A DNA stretch of 64,000 nt from Acanthosepion lycidas (GCA_963932145.1 OZ010577.1:17454089-17518088); one strand, 5' to 3'; shown: positions 34,419 through 46,075, numbered from the stretch's first letter. Numbers and translations are program-made. The notes: generated by a model from the letters alone, not told the origin.

Positions 34419-34775
34419 AAATTGAAGTCGTGCGAATCAGTTTGTGTTACACTTTTAATTATTTTAATCAATGCTGAAAATAAAATCATATCTGGTGTGA
34501 GTTGTTGAAAGGGATTCTGTTTTGGAGTCTGATTTAAATATTTGAAACGTGAGGACTACATATAGTTTGTCAACTGGGTGTCATGCATTGCCTTCCAACT
34601 CGTTAAAAAAAGAAAAGCGGTGACATTGTCCATGTTTCCACTGGGTGTCTACTTACTTGAGTATCGACCACTACGATATAAGACTTTACAAATGAAAATA
34701 ATTTTAGCTTTTTAATTTTAAATAAGTTATATTATCCAGCACGTACAAACGCGATAATTAGCAACTTAACGTCTA
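34419..34775 (+). repeat. Duplicated block following the minisatellite
   Basis: Matches 35960-36340 closely (GTCGTGCGAATC.GTTTG.GTTACACTTTTAATT, GATTTAAATATTTGAAACGT, CACTACGATATAAGACTTTA) and, more weakly, 62660-63290 after P8. Confidence 0.8.

Positions 34776-34778
<3 letters not shown>

Positions 34779-34822
<44 letters not shown>
34779..34822. repeat. (TA)n microsatellite
   Basis: About 21 TA units just before the P5 TATA box. Confidence 0.97.
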
Positions 34823-34823
<1 letters not shown>

Positions 34824-34824
34824 T

Positions 34825-35060
34825 TTATATTATATAAAGGCAAGGAACAATTTCTTCCATAACAAATCTACTCTGGTCGCAGAAAGATCTTGTGTTCTGT
34901 TTTCAGTATGTATTACTTGAGATGGTTAAACAAATTCATTGATTGGTCGACGTTATTATCCTTCAGCTTCAAGTTAGCTTTGATTATCAAAAGAATCCAG
35001 TTGAATTAAATTTTATGGAATTATAAATACATTATACAAGGAGAGGTCGAAAAGTTCTCA
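34825..35060 (+). promoter_or_regulatory. Promoter and leader exon P5
   Basis: TATATAAA at 34831-34838 and a donor of the form TTTTCA|GTATGT (GT at 34906). The normal upstream part is replaced by a (TA)n tract only about 10 bases from the TATA box. Confidence 0.6.
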
Positions 35061-35094
35061 TCTTCTCCTCAAGAACTTGACCAAATCCAATCAC

Positions 35095-35373
35095 ATTTTG
35101 CACGTGATAGATAAGTTAACTTGGAACAAATAACTTATTGTTTTTCATCTATCACGCACGCGTCACTACATAACAAGAAAGTTATATTTCTTCTATCGAT
35201 AAAGCAATAGAACAATTTGCTATTTTTCAGCAAGGTGTTAATGTTCATAAATATTACATATGCTGCATGAAAGTCTGACAGTAACAGCTGGTTCGTTTAC
35301 GTATTTTCGATTATCATCGCTGCCTCTTTCTAAAGGCAACAATTTCTTCTACAACAAACCTACTCACATTTTG
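35095..35373 (+). promoter_or_regulatory. Promoter P6, cut by a SINE
   Basis: CACGTGATAGATAAGTTAA at 35101-35119, identical to 61713-61731 in P8. GCACGCGTCACTACATAACA lies about 170 bp upstream of the TATA position. The leader exon is interrupted near 35373 by the SINE at 35375-35513, so no donor follows. Confidence 0.6.
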
Positions 35374-35374
35374 G

Positions 35375-35513
35375 GGAGAAGAGGATTCATACCTTTCCCA
35401 ATGGTATCAGCACGTAAGTGAACGTAATGGATTCTACTGGAATTCGAACTCGGCTCTCTGATTCCTCAATCCGAGCCACTATCCATTACTCTACCGTGCC
35501 TATGGAATTATAA
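35375..35513 (-). mobile_element. tRNA-derived SINE inserted in P6
   Basis: The minus strand reads GGTAGAGTAATGGATAGTGG, CTCGGATTGAGGAATCAGAG and GAGTTCGAATTCC (a clean B-box), then TTCACTTACGTGC and GGGAAAGGTATGAATCC. Its edges are set by comparison with P4, where the leader exon runs on. Confidence 0.8.
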
Positions 35514-35619
35514 TACATTATACAAAGAGAGATCGAAAATTTCTCAGCTTGTCCTCAAAAACTTGATAAAAACGACCAAAGAATTGTATTTGCTGTTTTA
35601 AGAGATGAAGTAGGTGGCA

Positions 35620-35760
35620 TTTCTGCGTGTTCCTTTACATATTACCGATTATTATCATTACTTCTTTTTCTATAAAGGCAAGAGATAATTTCTTCCATAA
35701 TGTTACTTTGAGCCTGGAAAAATCTTTTCAAAGTATTGTGTTATATAAGTTGGTTAAACC
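35620..35760 (+). promoter_or_regulatory. Promoter and leader exon P7
   Basis: TTCTATAAAGGCAAGAGATA is the TATA region (about 35670). The leader follows P3 and P4 to about 35720, where the donor site is not clear. Confidence 0.5.
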
Positions 35761-35867
35761 AATTCGTTGATTGGTCAACGCTATTATCTTTGATGTTCAT
35801 GTTTGCTTTCACGATCAAGAGAAACTAATAGAATTAAGATTATGGAATTGTAAATAGATTATACAAG

Positions 35868-36345
35868 GAGAAGATTCCTAGCCTGGAAATGTTGGAGAAG
35901 ACAATGCATGTTGATAATCCGAGAATATTGGACATGACAAGGCAATAAGAAACGCTACTAAAATGTCGTCGTGCGAATCGGTTTGCGTTACACTTTTAAT
36001 TGTTTAAATCAATGTTAAAAATAAAATCTGACTTGTGCTGAAATTAAATGGTTTGATATGAATTACTGAAAAGGATTCTGTTTTGGAATCTGATTTAAAT
36101 ATTTGAAACGTGAGGACCATATACAGTTTGCCAACTGGATGCCATGCATTGACTTCCAACTCGTTAAAAAGAAAAGCGGTGACATTGTCCATTTTTCCAT
36201 TGGGTGTCTATTTACTTGAGTATCGACCACTACGATATAAGACTTTACAACAGACTGTATAATTTTAGCATTTTAATTTTAAATAAGTTCTGTTGTCCAG
36301 CATCTACAACTGCGACAAATAACAACTTATAGTCTATGAATTTAA
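35868..36345 (+). repeat. Sister block of 33820-34775 with a single 36-bp unit
   Basis: Contains ATGTTGGAGAAGACAATGCA once at 35888, then the block matching 34419-34775. It shows the pre-expansion state of the minisatellite. Confidence 0.8.
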
Positions 36346-36599
36346 ATATTTTCAAATAATTTCAGATTTTTGTTGACGTTTCTAATGTCATGTCCAGTGT
36401 TAGATTAGATAAGACGAATGAAAATATCTCCATTAAAGCATTTAGGTTATTAACCTGGATTTACGAAATTAACATTGATTGATTTCCGAGTACATGTAAA
36501 TTAGTTGTAACGTAACCTAAATATAAAAATAAATTCGTCTGTAAAACGTGGAGACAATCTCCTTCTATGTCATTAGAGTCTTTTAATCTAGAGTAAGAT

Positions 36600-36760
36600 T
36601 CTGATATCATCTTTTCATTGTTTCTGTATCTTAGAAATTATTGAAAGGTCAAGATATATGATTATAATACACATTTCTCAAGAATTACAGGTTATCAGCT
36701 GACATACACTTGAAAAACTTGTCTCAGACAATCTCGGGTTAAATAAGAATTTTATGTTTA
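36600..36760 (+). repeat. Duplicated pre-exon block, copy 1
   Basis: Matches 41650-41810: CATAATACA.ATTTCTCAAG, TTATCAGCTGACATA.A.TTG, AAAACTT.TCTC. It precedes the exon relic at 36.9 kb. Copy 2 precedes the fossil LTR piece at 42.2 kb. Confidence 0.7.
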
Positions 36761-36879
36761 AATTTTGTATATATTTTTTTTAATTTGAAACTTGCATATT
36801 TGCCGTTTAAGGAAAAGAGAAGTATTTACACTTACGGGAAATTTCGGTTTAATTTAAAAACATCACATATGTGTTTCCT

Positions 36880-36935
36880 TTTTGAAACAAGGTCTTTCAA
36901 GCAAAGATGCTTCGCCAGCTACTTACATAAACGGT
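36880..36935 (+). pseudogene. Short relic of the peptide-gene signal-peptide exon
   Basis: TTTCAAGCAAAG followed by ATGCTTCGCCAGCT lines up with the acceptor and first codons at 23375-23405. Similarity is lost after about 20 bases of coding sequence. Confidence 0.6.
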
Positions 36936-36989
36936 CCGGCAAAAGGATAACACACAAACGTACAGAGAAAGAGAGTCAATGAACATAGA

Positions 36990-36996
<7 letters not shown>

Positions 36997-37077
<81 letters not shown>

Positions 37078-37148
37078 TAGATAGATAGATAGATAGATAA
37101 ACCGACCGGAGAGATAGCAAACAACGTATTCAGGTAGAAAATGAACAC

Positions 37149-37190
<42 letters not shown>

Positions 37191-37197
37191 CGGAATG

Positions 37198-37260
<63 letters not shown>
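36997..37260. repeat. (TA)n, (GA)n and (GATA)n microsatellites
   Basis: TA and GA at 36997-37072, then GATA blocks to 37096 and from 37149 to 37260. Confidence 0.97.
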
Positions 37261-37261
<1 letters not shown>

Positions 37262-37865
37262 TTGATCAAACTTCGATCTAAGGGTATAATGAGCGTTGAA
37301 ATGGCGTATGCTATGCAGCATCACACATTTTAAAATTCTTTGTCTGTAAAGTCGATTGCACAAAACTTGAATCTAAAACTGAAACGAAAAGGCATAACCT
37401 GTATTTTCTGCGATGAATTAGGAAAGAAAATGAAAACCTGACAGTTTGTTACTCTTTATTTACCCGCTTGGATCTAAACGACATGATCTATTGGGAGGAA
37501 AAACGGATGACATTCAACAGAGAACATTTCTTGGCACATTTTACCCCACATGTTCCTCCCGACATGTCTGAACAAGATTATCCTTTTTTTTTTTCAGTCA
37601 GGCTTTAGGCTTCTCGTTTTTCTTTTAATTTCACAGATTCGCAGTCAGTTAGTTTTGACGAAAATAATCTGATCCATTGGACGGTGAAGTGTGTTGCGAT
37701 AAGATTTCTGGAGATGGCCTGTTGCTAAGGGAGGCGAATATCGGTGAGATCAACAGACGTCAGTGATATCACAAGAAAATAAATTCCGTCTGCATATCAC
37801 TGCTAACACAAGGGCAGTTAACTTTGTTCAGCACACCTAACCTACTCCTAGAACTATATGCACGT
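37261..37865. other. No recognised gene
   Basis: Includes an acceptor-like TTTTTTTTTTCAG at 37586-37599 but no exon I can support. Confidence 0.4.
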
Positions 37866-37869
37866 ACAC

Positions 37870-37932
37870 ACGCGCGTGCACGCACACACACACACACACG
37901 CACACTCACACACGCACACTCACACACACACA

Positions 37933-37978
<46 letters not shown>
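37870..37978. repeat. (CA)n-(TA)n microsatellite
   Basis: CACACA with GCGC interruptions followed by about 23 TA units. Confidence 0.97.
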
Positions 37979-37980
<2 letters not shown>

Positions 37981-37984
37981 TGTA

Positions 37985-39039
37985 TACAAGGAGTTGCTGA
38001 AAAGTTTTCGATCTGACTCACTTCCACAAATGTTTAAACCTCGAAAAATGTAAGTGTTTCAGTAGATTCAATAAATCACTCTATAAAGAAACAAAAAAAA
38101 AACTTCATTTCCGTTATTTTTTTTCTTGTTCTAAGAAAATCATCCAGTTTTTTAACTTGCCCCAACACTGAGGCATCTCTCCAAAAATGAAAACATTATA
38201 AAAAGTTATGTTGTCTTTATTTTCGGATAAAGCGTTCTCAAACATAACCCCAAAATATATCCGTAGAAAATGTATTAGACTTATTTATTAAAGAAATATG
38301 TAAAAATTTAATCCACAATGACTACATAGTCACACAGTAAACACTAAAATTATACAGTATATAGAAAGTCATCGGGGATTATTTTACTATAGGAATGTCC
38401 TACAGTTCTTTATTCATTATAAATATCAAGTTACTTTTCCGAAATTAAGTCAACCTATGGACAGTCGTAACATACATATTGGTAAGTATTTTTCTAATTA
38501 AAACATTTGTTATTCATTTAATCACTTGCTACTCTATTTGCCCTTGACTAAAGAATGCGATGTAGCGAACAAAACAAAATCTAGATTTAAAATTCAAATG
38601 CTAAGCACTGACTTATTGATTTTGTTAGAAATTAAAAAGACTCGAATTTACAAACTTTGCTTAACACACACGCAAAAGCGAATCCAAAACAAAACTCGTG
38701 AAATTTCACACCTTTATGCGAAATGTTTTCCGGCCAATAGAAAACTAGGAAACATTTAAAAACAAAATTCAAATAATATTCGATTCTTAGAAACAAATCC
38801 TTTTACGGGCCTTTTCGCGAACCGACGCGAAGTTTGTCGTCGTCCAATGGAAAGGCCCGGATCATATCCGGTAGTGAATTCCCAAATGACTTTTTCAAGC
38901 CCCACAAACAAAATAAAAGACAGGCCTGTCACCAGAGAAAAGTCACCAGAGAAAAGGAGAAGAGCGTATTAAGACGTCCCTTGAACGAAATTGTCACTGG
39001 CTATGGTCACATCCTTTTTAACTACTAAGAGCAACACAA
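37985..39039. other. No recognised gene; one GC-richer patch
   Basis: 38800-39030 is less AT-rich, with two CCAAT-like sites (CGGCCAATAG, GTCCAATGG) and a direct repeat GTCACCAGAGAAAA at 38929 and 38943. No coding match was recognised. It could be part of an old element. Confidence 0.35.
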
Positions 39040-41500
39040 TCTTGTATAACAAATGTATGTGATTGCATTTCACTAAAAAAATCGTTATTTAAGTTTAAAA
39101 TGAATTAAAAAATGAAACAACTGTCTTGAAGCTTTTATTTTAGTTTCAATTCCCAGCTAATAGATTAAATTTAATACGGATTTAAATTGATTAGAAGGGT
39201 TTTTTCTCCTTTTCTATAAATGTGTCCATATTTACAGATCTGACAACACGAAGTAATTACTTTCTTAAAAAGAGTTTTAAAAAAGTAAAATATACTTTTC
39301 TAAAATGAGAAAAAATATCTAATTTAAAGTTTAATCAATCTGAATTGAGAAAAAAAATTACTTTTAGTTTAAAATATTGCAGAAAAGCCTTTTTTTTAAT
39401 TAGGATTTTGGGGTGTTTTACTGATATATTGCGTCATTTATTGACAGTCTCATATTTGTGAAATGTAAGTAAGGTGGAGAAAACGGAAAAAAAATTAATT
39501 GAAATCAACACGAACGCAATTTTTCATATATTTTTAACAACCCATTAATCTTTTAAAAATATTTTAAATTATCGAATATTTTATTAGATTCTAGGTACTT
39601 TGTGTTTGCAACTTTACTTGCGAAGACGTTAATAAGAAAATGTTAGAAAATTATTAATAAATTGGAAATTTATTTCAGTTAACACTCTCATTTTCTGATA
39701 ATGTCGTGTATGGACATCCGTATTTACAAAAATCGACAAGTTTCTTCTTCTTCTTCTTTGTGTCATATCCTCTCAGAATGTTGGCGATCATGGCTCTCCA
39801 CAAGTTCCTGTACTTTGTAGCCTTTGCCTTTTTTGTTATCTCTCCTAAAACTTGCTCTGCTATCCATTTACTCAAGCTCACTTGTTAGGCTATGCTTTGT
39901 TTTCCTCTCTTCATCTTGCTTTCAATCTGTCCTGTTAGTATCAAATTCTCCAAGCCCTCTTTCCTCATTATGTACCCTAGAAAATGCAACTTCCTCTTTC
40001 TGATATTAAGTATAAGTGTCCTTTTTCTTTTCATTTTCTCTAAAACTTCGTCGTTGTTCACATGTTTGGCGCATTGTATTCTCAGTCTTCTTCTGTAGAA
40101 TCATTTTTTAGTGATTTCAAGTCTCTTCTTCATTTTTGAGATTATCCAGCATTCACTGCCATATAGGAGAACTAACATTATGTAACATTTCAGTGTTCTT
40201 TTCCTTGTTTCTAATGAATTTTTTCTCTATTTCTTAATACACTGCTTAGCTTTAAGAGTGCATCTTTGGCTATCTCAATTAGCCTTCGGATTTAAGTGTC
40301 GCTCTTTTTGTCCTCTCTGAAAACACTTGCTAGATATTTAAATTGTTGTAGTTGTTTGATTTTGGAACCTCCAGCTTGTAATTTGCATATTGTGCTGTTC
40401 CTTTTTCTAATAACCATGCATTATGTCTTCTTGCAATTGATGTTTCCCGCTTCCTTTCATTAAATTCTCTGGGAGTTCTTGTTTCCTTTCTGTATCTCTT
40501 ATCAACACTGTGTCATCTGCATATTTTATGTTGTTAAGATTGTAGGTGGGACTACTAACTCTCTTAGAATCTCTTCACTGTATAGGTTGAATAAGTAATC
40601 TTTGTCTTTCAGCCCTTTCTGTTGTTGTATATGCAGACGGTTTGCTGCCAATATATTTTTGGGATTATTCTAATATCCTTCTTAAGATTATGTAGCTGTT
40701 TCAAACACACACAAGAATTACATTTCCTTTTAAAATACTAGGAGTCGTTGAATCGTAGAATTGTTAATAACAATATCACCTGACAGCCTAAAATTAATAC
40801 AGAATTTTTTTTTTAAATTATAAATTATTCGAATTAAAATTTAAAAAAATATAAACAGTTCTTTCAAAAATCCCATATTTATTGAAAAAATCTTCAGACA
40901 ATATTGTCTGTAATATATTATGTTCATAATAGAAATTAAAAGCTTTTCTAAGTAAAAGATGTCTTATGTCTATTGCATTTTATATTTTACGATTCAGAGA
41001 GGATGTTTTACAAGTGCAAATCCGATTTTGATGTTTTAAATTCTCCAAGGACTAGTGCTTATAACAAATATAAACGACGATAAAAAAAAAAAGAATTTCT
41101 TGATCTTTCATAAAAATAATTAATGAAGGTGGTAACAAAGGAACAAATGTATTGGTACAAGTTTTGTAAAAAAAGAAATAATTCAAAAAAAAGTTTAATT
41201 TATTTCTTAATAAGTTCTGAAAGTTTCAATAATATCTTACAAAATCTAATTTTGAAAGAAGTGTCAAATCAATCTCCTATTAACCGTAAAAAGTAGAAAA
41301 ATATGTTCAAATTTTCCGGATTTATTTATGTTCCCGCTATGGCGCCAAAAAAGTTTTTGTAGCTGAAATTTCGAAGGTTCTGAAAAGAATTTAAAAAATA
41401 ATTTTTACAATAAACATTCTTTGATCTTTCCTTATTTCAACAATTTTGACGATAAAGATTTAGTTTTATTATGTCTGTGGCATTTTCTTAATGCGTCCTT
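39040..41500 (+). repeat. Duplicated AT-rich intergenic block, copy 2
   Basis: Counterpart of 28350-29950. The homology is split by the LINE at 39725-40690, which therefore arrived after the duplication. Confidence 0.7.
39725..40690 (-). mobile_element. LINE reverse-transcriptase C-terminal half
   Basis: The minus strand reads NIKYADDTVLIRDTERKQEL (RT motif C, YADD), GNINCKKTKCMVIRKRN, FKYLASVFREDKKSD, KRAWRI-type pieces, then SLSKWIAEQVLGEITKKAKA and LWRAMIANILRGYDT at the end. It is a LINE of the family annotated in many invertebrates as endonuclease-reverse transcriptase. It has several stops and frameshifts, and the 5' part is absent. Confidence 0.85.
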
Positions 41501-41649
41501 TTTTTTTTAGCCAAGTTTAGGATATAAAATATTTAACTGATCAGATCTGATTGTCCGAGTCTAATTATCCCCTAGAAAAGCCTGGATGTAAACTAACAGA
41601 AGTTTAAAAAAAAACGCGAGAATTCTTGCTACAGCATAAAACCTTTGAA

Positions 41650-41810
41650 TCTCTTTATTGTCTCTAAAGTTACTTTAGAACTTATCAAAAACTTCAGATG
41701 TTTGATCATAATACATATTTCTCAAGGATTACTGTTATCAGCTGACATATATTTGCAAAACTTATCTCGACTAAGCACGAGCCAAACCAGCATTTTCTGG
41801 CGATAATGAT
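41650..41810 (+). repeat. Duplicated pre-exon block, copy 2
   Basis: Matches 36600-36760. Here no exon A relic follows. A SINE and the fossil gag lie in its place. Confidence 0.65.
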
Positions 41811-41999
41811 ACAAAAAACAAAAAAACGACGCCCGAGAACAAAAAAGAAAACACTTTCTCCGTCTGCTACCAAATGTGCAAGTCACACGACTGAAGAATT
41901 TTAATCACTGTGCGTTTTCATAGGCCGATGCATTCATATGGCTTTCTAGGAGATGGGTGATTTTATGAAGTCATCATCTCTAGAATGGCTGCCAAATAA

Positions 42000-42160
42000 G
42001 GCTATAAAACCCAATCCGTCTTGCTATTTAATCCATAGAGTGGGGAAAAGAGGGTGGGTTCATATCTTGCGCGTAAGTGAATGTAACGAACCCCGGTGGA
42101 ATTTTGCAGCGGACGTCTGTGCACGGGAGACTCAATCTGCGCGGATTGGGTGATGCCTGA
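42000..42160 (-). mobile_element. tRNA-like SINE fragment
   Basis: Shares GGTTCATATCTTGCGCGTAA and GTGAATGTAACGAACCCCGG with the window's SINE body (complement of TTACGTTCACTTACGCG). The head is diverged. Confidence 0.5.
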
Positions 42161-42239
42161 CGTGACCGAAAATATGTGTAGCGACTTCACTAGACGCCAT
42201 ATAAAGACAGCCTTTGTTAACAAGGGACGTTTCCATTGT

Positions 42240-42945
42240 GACACGAGCGAATTTCGATAACTCAGCCACACAAGCTATTTCGGCGATATTGCAAACTATG
42301 TCGGAGGAAAGTTATATCAACCTGATATCAAAGTTTGACGGCTCAGCATCCACGACAAACGTGATCGAATGGATAGAAAATGGCGGAATTCGTTTGCCGG
42401 ATGTATGAAGGGAAGCCGAAAAAACACGTGATTCCTCTAAGACTGTTTTGTGTGGGGTTTGCCGTCTATCATCAACTACGTGAAGAGGAAAAAGCAGACG
42501 ATGACCACATAAAACCGGCCCTTTAAAAAACGTTCGCGACGGACGGGTTTGTCGTGTATGCAGCGGCGCATTCGACCAGTTGGTAAGTTGGCTGTATTGT
42601 TTGTGAGTATCAGCGACCGTGGCTTAGCGTGCCATTTTGTCAAGGGTTTGCGAAATTGTATGAAACGTCATTTTCGCGGTTCTTCTCGTATTGCGCTCGT
42701 TGGATAATGAAAGACGAGAACCCAGACGATGACTTGGCAGTAGCAGGAGTACAAGAGATACACCATATGCAACCTCCTCCTCGGGGTTTTAATGAAATGA
42801 TTTGTCGTCGATGTAATGGCCTTCATCACTTCGCCAGAGATTGTCTGCTCACCGGAAGCCGGAAGCCTCGTATTCGTTGTTATAACTGCGATAAAATAGA
42901 TCACGTATCCCGAGATCGTCTGGAAAAAGGGACTAGGTGACGGCA
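42240..42945 (+). mobile_element. Fossil LTR-retrotransposon gag (Gypsy-like), broken
   Basis: A piece of a gag region. An early part reads ISKFDGSASTTNVIEWIE, and near the end (42800-42930) are two zinc-knuckle-like nucleocapsid motifs of the CCHC class, CRRCNGLHHFARDC being the first. Protease, polymerase and terminal repeats were not recognised. It is a broken, fairly old fragment with several breaks. It sits between the SINE at 42000 and a LINE piece. Confidence 0.7.
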
Positions 42946-43345
42946 ACACAGCGCTGATTCCATATCACAGGATCATCGACATAGAAGTTTCTTCCACAAA
43001 GTAGCAGTTCTTTGGAAAATGCTGAATGGAACTTTCTCCTTAAATTTGAAATATGGGGGGAATAAGGTTTATTCAACTCCGTGGAAGTGGCATGGCGTGT
43101 TCTGGATTTGCTTTGAAAATAGTCATAGTCTTCTAATGTTGTATCTATCTGAAAGAGGTTTGCAAGCGGGGAATAAGTATTCTTCCACGAAACCACGTAA
43201 ATGATTTTGAACTCTATAAAGAGGGAACAGATGAGATTTAGCTGCTGCAAACCAGACATGGTAGCAATATGCCATTTTTGGTCTGATTAAATCAAACAAG
43301 TCTTTTCAAACAACGGTATTTTAAATGAATATTAATGAAGACTGT
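42935..43345 (-). mobile_element. LINE fragment in duplicated intron DNA
   Basis: Minus-strand pieces: WFAAAKSHLFPLYRVQNHLR, PLSDRYNIRRL, NTPCHFHGVE. The part from 43165 onward matches 24060-24300 in the intron of the intact gene, LINE piece and flanks alike. It links this stretch to the relic last exon at 45.7 kb. Confidence 0.65.
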
Positions 43346-43354
43346 AGGGGCAAA

Positions 43355-43690
43355 CCTTCACATCAGCGTCGAGCATGGTCAGTAGTTAAATGGGCAACGG
43401 CTTGGGAATGTCAGGTGCTGTAAGCCTGGATGTGCGAGTAATGTAATGGATAATGGCTCAAAATTTGAAATCGGAGAGTCGTGTTCAATTCCACCTGGGT
43501 TTGTTATATTCACTTGCGCACAAATATACTTGGGAAAAGTATGAAATTGCCTCCTCTCCAACAGCTATGGGTTAATTATCACTAAATCATCATTATCTAA
43601 AAAAACATTACAATAAATTTTTTTTCTGGCTTTAAATAACCTGAAATGGGTTGGTAAGCCGTAAAAAGCGAATCAATGAGTAAATGATTA
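43355..43690 (+). mobile_element. SINE with 5S-rRNA-derived start and tRNA-like second part
   Basis: 43355-43430 matches the 3' half of 5S rRNA (CAGCGTCGAGCATGGTCAGT, then GGCTTGGGAAT and CAGGTGCTGTAAGCC). It continues into a tRNA-like segment (GTAATGGATAATGGCTC, TGTTCAATTCC B-box), a body with CACTTGCGC..AATATACTTGGG, and a tail AATAACCTGAAATGGGTTGG..GTAAAAA. Confidence 0.75.
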
Positions 43691-43904
43691 AGATTAAGGA
43701 TATGTTATATAGAGAGTGATTGAAAAGTAACCCCCTATTTCATGTATGATGGACTCTACCGTCTTGTAAAAATTATATTTAGACGGGAGAGTCCACCATA
43801 CAAAAAAATAGGCAGTTACATTCCAGTCACCTTAAAGCAGCTGCACCCACTATTATAAATGGCTCCGTGGTCATATCATCCTTGACAGAAGTTTTTCGCT
43901 TCGA

Positions 43905-45150
43905 TCTTTACCTCAAACTCAACGTTAGATGACAAAAACACTCCCCCCCACCCCACCCCCCACTCAGGCCAATTTCAGCAATATACTCATTTTCGCAAGA
44001 AAAGTCCCTAAACTTATCAAAAAAATCGATCTACTCCAACAAAAAGCCACTGACCCAGGCAAAATTCCCTTGGTCGGCTTTAAGAATATTAGCCCAGAAT
44101 TATCTCCGGTTCTAGCAAAGTTATTTAACCGCTGCTTGAAGAAAAAATCTTTCCCGAGCATGTGGAAGGTGGCAAGCATATACTCGGTCTTTAGGAACGT
44201 GGGCAACCGATCGCACCTCCCAGTATAGACCCCATTAGTCTCCTCAGAAACATCAGTGAGCTTTTTGAGACCTTAATCTACAAGAAGGTCGTCTAGCAAC
44301 TGGATGGGAACAACCTCTTGTGCGACGAGTACTATGAGTTTCGATCAGCCTGATCCAGTGCTGAAGTCCTAACTACCATTACACACAGAATTAGGGAGGT
44401 CCTTTACGAAACACACACGCCGCAAGGGTCATAGCAATATAGATATACCGAAGGACTTCGACAATGTGTGGCACAAAGTTTTCTTACACAAGTTCTCCAG
44501 CTATGGAATCACTGGAAAGATCCCTGAAGGTAGTTATTAACAGCCGGGATCTGCGGTCAACGCAGGAGTTCCCCCGGGGTCACTTATCGGACCAACCCTT
44601 TCTTGGTTTACATAAATGATCTACCTAAGAATATACTCCGATCGTTTGTAAATGTTTATGCCGATGATACGACAATATACGGGAGCACCTCTAAGACTCT
44701 TGACAATCGGAGACTGGCAGTTGACTATCAATACTGACTTGTCAGTAGTCGGTTACGTTCAATGCCTCTAAAACCAAAGTGGTTAGATTTCATCATCGCC
44801 GATCAGACCTCGAACTACCGCCAGTCACAATAAATGGATGTCTCCTCGAAGAAGATTTAGGAAAGAGAGAGGAAATTGGGCCTCAAACTCACACGGGACC
44901 TCAAGTGGAATTCCTATATAAGTCCCATCGCTAAAAATTCAGGTAAAATGACCGGCTCCATGTGCCAGTCCAGTAGGTACCTGACTACTCATGCTATTGC
45001 CTACCTTTATAAGATCCAGACAGGCCGAAAATGAAGTACTGTTGCCCTATTTGGGCAGAGGCTTACCATTCCTCTCTTTCCAATCGTTATAGAGTTCAAA
45101 AGCGTCTGTGAGTCCTTGTTGGAGCAGAATTATATTCCGCCCTCCAACCC

Positions 45151-45199
<49 letters not shown>

Positions 45200-45560
45200 G
45201 ATATGGCGAATCTCTCACTGTTCTGTCGCTATTACCAAGGAAAGTGCTCAGATGAACTGCATCTCTTGATTCCACCCGGTCTGACCTTCACGGCTAGGAC
45301 CGGCCATGCCACTTACATAGTAGCAAACCACCCATATTTGCTCCGTATTCCATCGGCGGGAAATAAGTTCCACTCAAACAACAACTTCCCGCGAACCACT
45401 TTCCCATGCTAGACTTGAACAGGTTAAGATCACTAGAATCAACCTAGCATCAACCATTATCTTCCCCTCCTATCTATATAAACTATCTCTTATCGTAACC
45501 TTCAAGCAGTCCCCGGGCTTTGTAAATGGTAAACCTTTATGTAAAAAAAAAAAATATTGA
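43905..45560 (+). mobile_element. LINE reverse transcriptase, nearly through to 3' end (CR1/jockey-like)
   Basis: Readable in pieces: LIKKIDLLQQKATDPGKIPL, KKKSFPSMWKVASIYSVF, a motif B-like GVPPGSLIGPT, FVNVYADDTTIYGSTSKTLD (RT motif C), KLTRDLKWNSYISPIAKNSG and SLFCRYYQGKCSDEL. The 3' tail GTAAATGGTAAACC..ATGT ends in an A run at 45541-45555. The frame is broken many times. A (CA)n tract at 45164-45194 lies within. It was inserted in what was the intron between 43.3 and 45.6 kb. Confidence 0.85.
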
Positions 45561-45599
45561 AAAAAAGTTGTTACCATCTGTTTCATTATGTTCTTATGA

Positions 45600-45800
45600 T
45601 TTCACTGCGGTTAAATATGAATCCGTGTGTAAAGATAGAATGACTGAATATTCTGTGACGAGTTGATATTTCTTATGTTATTCTATCAATCATATGAATT
45701 GAAATGAATTCAGATTGCAGATTCTGTCGTATGAAGAAAATCTTTGGCAAGAGGAATTCAGTGCATCATTAATTTAGCTAATCACCTACGTTATTTAAAC
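45600..45800 (+). pseudogene. Relic of the peptide-gene last exon
   Basis: CAGATTGCAGATTCTGTCGTAT matches the acceptor and first codons at 24488-24510, preceded by intron similarity (TTCACTG.GGTTAAATATGAA, GACTGAATATTCTG). Similarity fades after about 60 coding bases. It is decayed. Confidence 0.7.
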
Positions 45801-46075
45801 GATTCACAAACAAAAGTCTGTATGATTTATGAGTAAATCAGGTAAAAATTTGTCTTTTTTCAGTCAGCAAGCTTTCATCCGAACAAATTTGATTAAAAAG
45901 AACCGACAAAGTGTGTCTATTTTCTTTCTTGTATTTTTCCAATTTTCAAATAAGGCGATAAATATTGCGATTGAATCTGTGGATAGATTGTCCGGAGTTC
46001 ATTTTAGTTGTTTTGTTCGAAACGGCATAAAATACTTGAATTTTGTCATTGTTTCATTAAATTCAGGTATTTTAA

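Noticed and set aside
33799-34425. A 208-residue repetitive protein (MLEKTMHVVSLR units), with an open frame on the other strand too
   Set aside because: The array is a 36-bp minisatellite in presumed intron DNA. Both strands are open only because the unit is a multiple of three without stops, and the sister locus has one unit and no frame.
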